Origin: an uncultured Bacteroidota bacterium
GTDB taxonomy: Bacteria; Bacteroidota; Bacteroidia; 2-12-FULL-35-15
Assembly (NCBI GenBank): GCA_903870175.1
Contig: CAIQBY010000391.1
Location: forward strand, 1 to 34,670
DNA length: 34,670 nucleotides
Reading direction: 5' to 3'
Notes under the pieces: generated by a model
The model's database searches: none
What the model saw: only the letters and a program-made list of their open reading frames with translations
What the model was told of the DNA's origin: nothing
Shown: in pieces, positions 28,372 to 34,670 of the stretch
Layout of the letters: each line of letters starts with the position of its first letter
Numbering within the stretch: position 1 is the first letter of the stretch
Position numbers and translations under genes: made by a program

Positions 28372-29504
28372 GGTTTATTCCGTTCCACTTCATATTCTAA
28401 TAATAAAGTGAGGCACCACGCTTTGCAATAAAATGGAATTGCAAACACTTTGCTTTTAGAAATAAATTTTAAAGAAGGTCGCGCATACGGCGAAAAAATA
28501 TCGGCATTAAAAAAAACAAAATGTTCCATCTCTTTTTCCAATGCAGCAGGATAAACTAATGGTTTTGGCTTGCCTCCCATCCTTATTAATGAAGTTGATA
28601 AAATAACTTTCTCCATAAAATCGGGTTCATTTTGAAGTTCCCTTTCAATATCTTTTTTAATTATCTCTCTGCAATCATTCAGTTCAGGAATATTAAATTT
28701 TCCCAGCAAACGAGCCAAATGATATAATATGATTGAAGGCTTTTTATAAGAAGCCGAAACGAAAGCCGCATCCTTAATATATTTCCCTGATAAAATCATT
28801 GATTTAATCAGAGCCACAGTTGCAGAATCGTTTTCATTTAATGGCAACTTATTTTCATAAACAAAATAAAGGATATTATTTTCAACACATATATCAAATT
28901 CAACCGGCATATTTTTTCCAAACCATGTAGAATATGCTTTATAGTTTCTATAAGATTTATAAGTGCTTTTTATTTTCAATGTAGCTGCATTAGAGTGTTT
29001 GGCTAACTTATCCTTCAGCCACAATCTATTTGAATGAAGTGAAGTATCGGTTAAATAAATTATAGAACAATCGTCGGCATCATCAGGCGTATTAAAAAAA
29101 TTATTTCGTGACAACAGTTTAGAATAAGGAAAAAACTTTGGTGGATTTGTTTGCCAAAAATTATATGTATTAATCCCTGTTTTGTTTTTGTAATTAACAT
29201 AATTACTGATTACGCCTATGCAAATACTATCTGCAATAAGTCCGCTTTGCAGGCCTAAATCATTTTTAAGTTTCTGTAGAGTAAAAGCTATTATTGAAGA
29301 GAAAAAAATATTATCATCCTCTTTCTTCTTAACTTTCCCCCTTTGGGAAGGAAAAATACCCTTATTATAAAAAGTGTTTCCAGTGGATTGCAATTTCAAT
29401 ATTTGATTAACTAAACTATCTGACTTAGAGAAATAGTTGAGATTTTGACCCCAAAAAGAACCAAACCAAAATAATAATAAGAAAAAAAGAAAAATTCTTT
29501 TCAT
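28368..29504 (-). CDS. Hypothetical secreted protein
   Basis: ORF with signal MKRIFLFFLLLFWFGSFWGQ (start set at 29504 rather than 29570). No family recognised. Confidence 0.65.
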   Translation of the reverse strand: MKRIFLFFLLLFWFGSFWGQNLNYFSKSDSLVNQILKLQSTGNTFYNKGIFPSQRGKVKKKEDDNIFFSSIIAFTLQKLKNDLGLQSGLIADSICIGVISNYVNYKNKTGINTYNFWQTNPPKFFPYSKLLSRNNFFNTPDDADDCSIIYLTDTSLHSNRLWLKDKLAKHSNAATLKIKSTYKSYRNYKAYSTWFGKNMPVEFDICVENNILYFVYENKLPLNENDSATVALIKSMILSGKYIKDAAFVSASYKKPSIILYHLARLLGKFNIPELNDCREIIKKDIERELQNEPDFMEKVILSTSLIRMGGKPKPLVYPAALEKEMEHFVFFNADIFSPYARPSLKFISKSKVFAIPFYCKAWCLTLLLEYEVERNKP

Positions 29505-29585
29505 TGAAACAGCAATATTAGCAATGTAAATGAGAAAAAAGAGAGAAAAAAGAAAAAATAAATTTCTCACTTTGCAAAAAGTATC

Positions 29586-29593
29586 TATATTTG
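29586..29593 (+). promoter_or_regulatory. Bacteroidota-type -7 element for tRNA locus
   Basis: tatatttg 32 nt upstream of the first GGGAGC tRNA-like 5' end. Confidence 0.45.
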
Positions 29594-29625
29594 CACCCCG
29601 TTTGAAAAAGCAAACAGGAAAAAAT

Positions 29626-29688
29626 GGGAGCTTAGCTCAGCTGGTTCAGAGCATCCCGATTTAAATCGGGAGAAGACATTGGTTCATT
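29626..29688 (+). pseudogene. tRNA(Val-like) 5' fragment (acceptor 5' strand, D-arm, hairpin in anticodon-arm position)
   Basis: GGGAGCTTAGCTCAGCTGGTTCAGAGC is nearly identical to the intact tRNA at 29710, followed by tcccgatttaaatcggga. T-arm decayed and no matching 3' acceptor nearby. Confidence 0.8.
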
Positions 29689-29709
29689 AAATATTGATTT
29701 TATAATTTC

Positions 29710-30064
<355 letters not shown>

Positions 30065-30072
30065 ATTTGAAA

Positions 30073-30132
30073 GGTTCAAAGCATCCCGACTGACAGTCGG
30101 GAGGGTCACTGGTTCGAACCCAGTAGCTCCCA
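30073..30132 (+). pseudogene. tRNA(Val-like) 3' fragment (from D-loop to discriminator base)
   Basis: ggttcaaagc-atcccgactgacagtcggga-gggtc-ACTGGTTCGAACCCAGT-AGCTCCC-A. Lacks a 5' acceptor/D-arm; AGCTCCC complements GGGAGCT at 29626. Confidence 0.82.
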
Positions 30133-30140
30133 CACTAAAA

Positions 30141-30176
30141 AAGAAGCCTTTCAAAATTGAAAGGCTTCTTTTTTTT
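30141..30176 (+). terminator. Rho-independent terminator
   Basis: aagaagcctttcaa-aa-ttgaaaggcttctttttttt. Confidence 0.9.
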
Positions 30177-30413
30177 ACTTTATTAATCGTTATTTGAGTG
30201 AAAAATCCCTATTTTCTTCTTAATTTTACCCAAGAAAAACGCCCCAACATAACTTTTCAGCTATTATGGGGCGTGAAACCTCTGGGTGGATGGTTTTTAT
30301 TTAATCTATGGTTATAAGGTAGATGTAACTTTATATCAAAAGGTTGCATGGGTATGAAAATAATTTTTAAAACAACGTATAATTTCTGCATAAATTATGG
30401 TATTATTTAACTT

Positions 30414-31079
30414 ATGGTATTAAATAAACGATTGATTTTCTTCTTTATTTCACTGTGCTGTATTGGGTTTACTTCCTTTATAACAGTGGATGACGAATGG
30501 AAATTAAAGAAGTTCTCTAAAGGTGTTGCCGTTTATAGTAGAGAAGTAAGTAGCTCTGTAATAAAGGAACTGAGAGCGGAAACTGAGGTGAAAACATCAC
30601 TTGCCAGTATAATAATGTTGCTAAATGACCGAGAAACATATACTCAATGGGTTTATCGCTGCGGATATTCGAAGGAATTAAAGAGAATAAATGAAGCCGA
30701 ATCTATTTACTATCAAACCGTGGTGGCTCCTTGGCCTGTGGATGACAGGGATTTTGTGGTAGATGTGAAAGTGGTGCAGGACCCTAAAACAAAAGTGGTA
30801 AAACAATATACTACTAATATGCCGGAGTTTATTCCGCCAGTGCAGGGCCACGTTAGAATTACTGAATTTGATGCTTTATGGACGCTTACTCCTTTAAAAA
30901 ACGGGTTGGTAAAATGCGAATATCAATTATTAGTAAATCCTGGAGGAAATGTGCCTGCCTGGATGGTAAATTTGGCTGCCATTGATGGTCCTTTTGAAAC
31001 TACATACAATTTAACGGAATGGGTTAAAAAAGAAAAATATCAGAAAGCCAAATATTCATTCATTAAGGAACCTGAATAA
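30414..31079 (+). CDS. START-domain (StAR-related lipid transfer) protein
   Basis: WKLKKFSKGVAVYSREVSSSVIKELRAE...WVYRCGYSKELKRINEAESIYYQTVVAPWPVDDRDFVVDV. Confidence 0.82.
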   Translation: MVLNKRLIFFFISLCCIGFTSFITVDDEWKLKKFSKGVAVYSREVSSSVIKELRAETEVKTSLASIIMLLNDRETYTQWVYRCGYSKELKRINEAESIYYQTVVAPWPVDDRDFVVDVKVVQDPKTKVVKQYTTNMPEFIPPVQGHVRITEFDALWTLTPLKNGLVKCEYQLLVNPGGNVPAWMVNLAAIDGPFETTYNLTEWVKKEKYQKAKYSFIKEPE

Positions 31080-31177
31080 GGAGTATTGTGTATTAAGTAC
31101 AAAGTATTAAGTAGTTTGATGGAAAAATAAATTAGATTTGTGAACTATTAATAAAGGCTGTTTTCCTGTACTAATTT

Positions 31178-32059
31178 ATGACTGACCAAGTTTCCGATTC
31201 GTTATCCTCTACTCCATCTGGAAAGCTTATTGATGTTGAAAAAGCAATAGCGAGCAAAAACCCAAGGCTTCTTAAAATCTTACCCTCATTTTTACTGAAT
31301 TATATCAAAAAAACGGTGCATCAGGATGAGCTGAATGATGCAAGCAGTAGAAATAGTAAGCGGTTTGCTATGGATTTTGTGGATGCAGCTGTTGAAGAAT
31401 TCGGGGTGAAAATAAAAATAGTAGGTGGCGAAAATATACCTAAGAATGGCGGAATTATATTGGCTGCCAATCATCCGCTTGGCGGATTGGATGGAATTGC
31501 ATTTATGGCAGCCGTTGGGAAGTACAGGCAGGATATGCGATTTTTCGTGAACGATATTTTACTGCAGCTTAAAAACTTTGCTCCTTTTTTTGTGCCAGTA
31601 AATAAGCATGGAAAAAACTCTTCGGATTACACTAAAAAATTTGAAGAAGTATATGCTTCTGATAATTGCATAATGATTTTTCCGGCAGGACTTGTTTCGA
31701 GGCGGCAGAAAGGAAGAGTGATTGAGGATTTAGAATGGAAAAAAAGTTTTATTGCTAAGGCTGTTCAAAATAAAAAAAATATTGTTCCTGTATTTATTGA
31801 TGGCAGAAATTCGGATTTCTTTTACAATTTTGCGTATTGGCGAAAAAAGATTGGCATAAAGGCTAATATAGAAATGTTCTTTTTGGTGGATGAAATGTAT
31901 AAACAGAAAGGAAAAACACTTACTTTTACTTTTGGTGAGCCGATACCTTGGGAGACTTTTACAAAAGATAAACCCACTGAATATTGGGCGAAAAAAGTAA
32001 GAAAACAGGTTTATCAATTGGCCCTACGACATGCTCAGGGTGACAGAATTAAGAATTAG
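31178..32059 (+). CDS. PlsC-like acyltransferase, GlsA-like candidate (glycine/ornithine-type aminolipid O-acyltransferase)
   Basis: GGIILAANHPLGGLDGIAFM (HPxxxxD) and MIFPAGLVSRRQ. Adjacent to a GNAT GlsB/OlsB-like ORF. C-terminal LRHAQGDRIKN tail is repeat-derived. Confidence 0.82.
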   Translation: MTDQVSDSLSSTPSGKLIDVEKAIASKNPRLLKILPSFLLNYIKKTVHQDELNDASSRNSKRFAMDFVDAAVEEFGVKIKIVGGENIPKNGGIILAANHPLGGLDGIAFMAAVGKYRQDMRFFVNDILLQLKNFAPFFVPVNKHGKNSSDYTKKFEEVYASDNCIMIFPAGLVSRRQKGRVIEDLEWKKSFIAKAVQNKKNIVPVFIDGRNSDFFYNFAYWRKKIGIKANIEMFFLVDEMYKQKGKTLTFTFGEPIPWETFTKDKPTEYWAKKVRKQVYQLALRHAQGDRIKN

Positions 32060-32085
32060 GCCTCCGACTACGCTCAGGGTGACAG
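32021..32085. repeat. Two tandem REP-like elements, first overlapping CDS 3' end
   Basis: ccctacgacatgctcagggtgacagaattaagaattagg followed by cctccgactacgctcagggtgacaggattaatgaataagg. Confidence 0.8.
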
Positions 32086-32118
32086 GATTAATGAATAAGG
32101 AATTTAAATTAGAAATAA

Positions 32119-33054
32119 ATGCAGACAATTATTGAGCCGGTAGATAAAAATGTATTGGAAACAGAGCTTTCGAAAGAAAGATTTGTGAGGGATACAAATA
32201 ATGGTGAGAATGAGATTTACATTATTACTCAGCACGATTCGCCAAATGTGATGCGTGAAATTGGCAGATTGCGTGAGGTTACTTTTCGTGCTTCGGGTGG
32301 CGGAACGGGCAAAGACATTGACATTGATGAATATGATACTGCGGAGAATGCGCCTTATAAACAATTGATAGTATGGAGCCCGGCTGAGAAGGAAATAGTG
32401 GGAGGTTACCGATTTATAAAATGCGGCGATGCGCCTATTGGAAGTGATGGTGTGGTGCAGCTTGCGACTACGGAATATTTTAATTTCTCGGAAAAATTTA
32501 TGAAGGAATATGTGCCTTATACAATAGAATTGGGGCGTTCGTTTGTTCAGCCGAAATTTCAGCCGGCTATTGATAACCGGAAAGGCTTATTTTCGCTGGA
32601 TAATCTTTGGGATGGACTGGGTGCTATATTGGTGGATAATCCTGACATAAAATACTTTTATGGGAAGGTGACGATGTACACGCATTTTAATCTGGAGGCA
32701 AGGGATATGATTATTTCTTTTATGCAATATTATTTTCCGGATGAGGATATGCTGGTTTTTCCGAAAACGCCGGTGCCGATAAAAACTGATGTTTCGATAT
32801 TTTTAAATGCAATTGAAGGATTGAGTTATAAGGACGGACACAGGATATTGAGCCAAAATGTGCGGGCTTTGGGCGAGAATGTTCCTCCTTTGGTAAATGC
32901 GTATATGAACCTTTCTTCGACCATGAAAATGTTTGGCACTGCGCCTAATACTCATTTTGGCGATGTGGAGGAAACAGGAATAATGGTAACTATTGCTGAT
33001 ATTTATGAAACGAAAAAAGAACGGCATGTGGCAACTTATAAGAAAAGAATTTGA
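32119..33054 (+). CDS. GNAT-fold N-acyltransferase, OlsB/GlsB-like
   Basis: VMREIGRLREVTFRASGGGTGKDIDIDEYDT...EIVGGYRFIKC...YTIELGRSFVQPKFQP; pairs with the upstream PlsC-like ORF. Confidence 0.82.
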   Translation: MQTIIEPVDKNVLETELSKERFVRDTNNGENEIYIITQHDSPNVMREIGRLREVTFRASGGGTGKDIDIDEYDTAENAPYKQLIVWSPAEKEIVGGYRFIKCGDAPIGSDGVVQLATTEYFNFSEKFMKEYVPYTIELGRSFVQPKFQPAIDNRKGLFSLDNLWDGLGAILVDNPDIKYFYGKVTMYTHFNLEARDMIISFMQYYFPDEDMLVFPKTPVPIKTDVSIFLNAIEGLSYKDGHRILSQNVRALGENVPPLVNAYMNLSSTMKMFGTAPNTHFGDVEETGIMVTIADIYETKKERHVATYKKRI

Positions 33055-33100
33055 GGGTTTGAAAATTTGAGGATTTAAGGTGATTAGCTGATTTTTGATT

Positions 33101-33138
33101 AAAACAGACTCTTTATAATAAAGAGTCTGTTTTTTTTT
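33101..33138 (+). terminator. Rho-independent terminator
   Basis: aaaacagactcttta-taa-taaagagtctgttttttttt. Confidence 0.92.
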
Positions 33139-33222
33139 ATTTAATAGAACCTTATAGAACCAAACATATAATATAGTATGAAGTAAATACTGATGAAAAT
33201 AGATAAAAAGTGATGTTTTAAC

Positions 33223-33558
33223 CAAAAAATGAGATTTTGACAAGGAAATAGAGGTGTCGTGAGGCATAATTTGGATGTCAGCAGTCATAATTTGAAAGTC
33301 AGCAAGAATGGGTAGGGTGAGGAGAGGTATAATTTGATTGTCATGAGGCATAATTTGAAAGTCAGCAGACATAATTTGATTTTCAGCAAGCATAATTTGA
33401 ATGTCATGAGGCATAATTTGAATGTCAGCAAGCATAATTTGAATGTCAGCAAAAATGTGGAGGGTGAGGAGAGGTATAATTTGATTGTTATGAGAGATAA
33501 TTTGACTATCAGCAAGCATAATTTGAAAGTCAGCAGGAATGATTTGTTATTCATAATG
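33223..33558. repeat. Degenerate tandem array, 21-nt period, ~16 units, with 147-bp higher-order repeat (array A2)
   Basis: cataatttgaaagtcagcaag / cataatttgattttcagcaag / cataatttgaatgtcatgagg repeated in strict 21-nt register. Divergent unit aatgggtagggtgaggagagg (33307) recurs as aatgtggagggtgaggagagg (33454). Confidence 0.95.
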
Positions 33559-33668
33559 AATATTGATAACAGAATACTTTATTAATTAGGGCAGAAGCTG
33601 GATAAGTTTGTTGACATTACACCCGATTTGAAAAACAGTATTAATAATATCATTAAATAAAATAAGAA

Positions 33669-34565
33669 ATGACAAATAAAGAACAGGCGGTAACTAAAAT
33701 GTTTACTGCATTAGGAGTGGAATTAGCAGCAGATAACGGTGCGTATGCAGGGAATCAGGATTTTATTGATGAGGCAGGATCGTTTGGTGATAATGCTAAG
33801 ACAAACACGGATGCGGCTACGGCAGCACATGTGGATAACAGTGGATTCAGTGCTGAGAAACTGAAAGCTAAAATTACATTGGCGGCATTGGCAAGTAACC
33901 TTTCGGGGAAAGCTTATGTAAAGTTTATTAATCTTGGTAAATTGAGCATTGCGCAGCAATTGCATATAGAGCCGACAGATTATAAACAGGAATCGGACAG
34001 TAACTGTGCAAAACTGGCGCAGGAAGGACATGACTTGATGAATACTAATATTGGGGATTTGACACCAAATACTATTGATATTGGGATGCTTAACGGTTTG
34101 CAAAAGAGTATTGATAATTTCAAGAGTACAGCAGGCAGCAGTGATACGGTGCATGAAACCTCGGTTGAACTGACTAAAAAATTTAAAGCGAGTTTTAAGC
34201 CTGTGATGGTGAATGTGGAGCATTTGAGATTATTAGCAAGGGATTATGAAACGAGTAATAATGTATTTTTCACTAAACTAATGGCGAGTATGGTGATACC
34301 TACTATTAATGTACATCATACTATTGTAAGCATTACTGCTACTGCAAAAAGTACTGGTAAGGCTGTTGAAAATGCAGTGTTTACTTTAACTAATCCCAAG
34401 AAAAGCGGCACTACTGATTTTGAAGGAAACGCTGAAATAGATGAAGTGAAGGCAGGGAAGGATATTTTGACAGGTGTGTATAACGGTGCTGTGATTTATA
34501 CAGCGCATATTGTAATTAAAAGAGGAAAAACGGTTCATTTTGATGTGGTGATTGCAAGTTTGTAG
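33669..34565 (+). CDS. Protein of unknown function with C-terminal carboxypeptidase-regulatory-like/Ig-like domain
   Basis: 298-aa ORF. C-terminus HTIVSITATAKSTGKAVENAVFTLTNPKKSGTTDFEGNAEIDEVKAGKDILTGVYNG resembles a CarboxypepD_reg-like fold. Confidence 0.75.
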   Translation: MTNKEQAVTKMFTALGVELAADNGAYAGNQDFIDEAGSFGDNAKTNTDAATAAHVDNSGFSAEKLKAKITLAALASNLSGKAYVKFINLGKLSIAQQLHIEPTDYKQESDSNCAKLAQEGHDLMNTNIGDLTPNTIDIGMLNGLQKSIDNFKSTAGSSDTVHETSVELTKKFKASFKPVMVNVEHLRLLARDYETSNNVFFTKLMASMVIPTINVHHTIVSITATAKSTGKAVENAVFTLTNPKKSGTTDFEGNAEIDEVKAGKDILTGVYNGAVIYTAHIVIKRGKTVHFDVVIASL

Positions 34566-34591
34566 GGAGGCAATTTGAAGATTTGAAAATG

Positions 34592-34626
34592 AAATCCTGC
34601 TCTTGAAAGAGGGCGGGATTTTTTTT
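34592..34626 (+). terminator. Rho-independent terminator
   Basis: aaatcctgctctt-gaa-agagggcgggatttttttt. Confidence 0.8.
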
Positions 34627-34670
34627 ATTTTTTTATAGGGGATTGGAACGCTGATGATGCGGATTGGTTA

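Noticed and set aside
29626-29688. Functional UAA-suppressor tRNA (apparent anticodon TTA)
   Set aside because: No intact T-arm and no 3' acceptor strand next to it; better explained as a tRNA fragment with a palindrome.
32803-33585. 238-aa, 89-aa and 83-aa ORFs over array A2
   Set aside because: Same reason; the 238-aa ORF also runs antisense into the GNAT gene and across a strong terminator.

Overview
AT-rich Bacteroidota chromosomal segment, about 34.7 kb, mostly ordinary housekeeping and envelope genes. These include a histidine kinase (5'-truncated by the window), exodeoxyribonuclease III, nitronate monooxygenase, long-chain acyl-CoA ligase, a TMTC-like TPR membrane protein, a T9SS-secreted beta-propeller, a RelE/ParE-type TA pair, M23 peptidase, APC permease, two paralogous lipoproteins plus a class-A-type serine hydrolase, MerR, DoxX/MauE-thioredoxin, a LemA/TPM cluster, HtpG, a WD40 protein, a START-domain protein and a GlsA/GlsB-like acyltransferase pair. 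The most unusual content is non-coding. (1) Three independent degenerate tandem arrays share an exact 21-nt period (about 11531-11866, 26255-26380, 33223-33558). Two of them are about 16 units (336 nt) long and end 110-113 nt upstream of a co-oriented ORF of unknown function. (2) A tRNA-Val locus contains an intact tRNA-Val(TAC) and a GIY-YIG nuclease ORF. Both lie between an orphan tRNA 5' fragment and an orphan tRNA 3' fragment with complementary acceptor strands and a shared 17-nt junction sequence. (3) Several palindromic/REP-like elements occur, including a perfect 50-bp palindrome and REP-derived sequence inside coding regions. No CRISPR array, rRNA, prophage or complete transposon was recognised. 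All calls come from reading the sequence; no database search was run.
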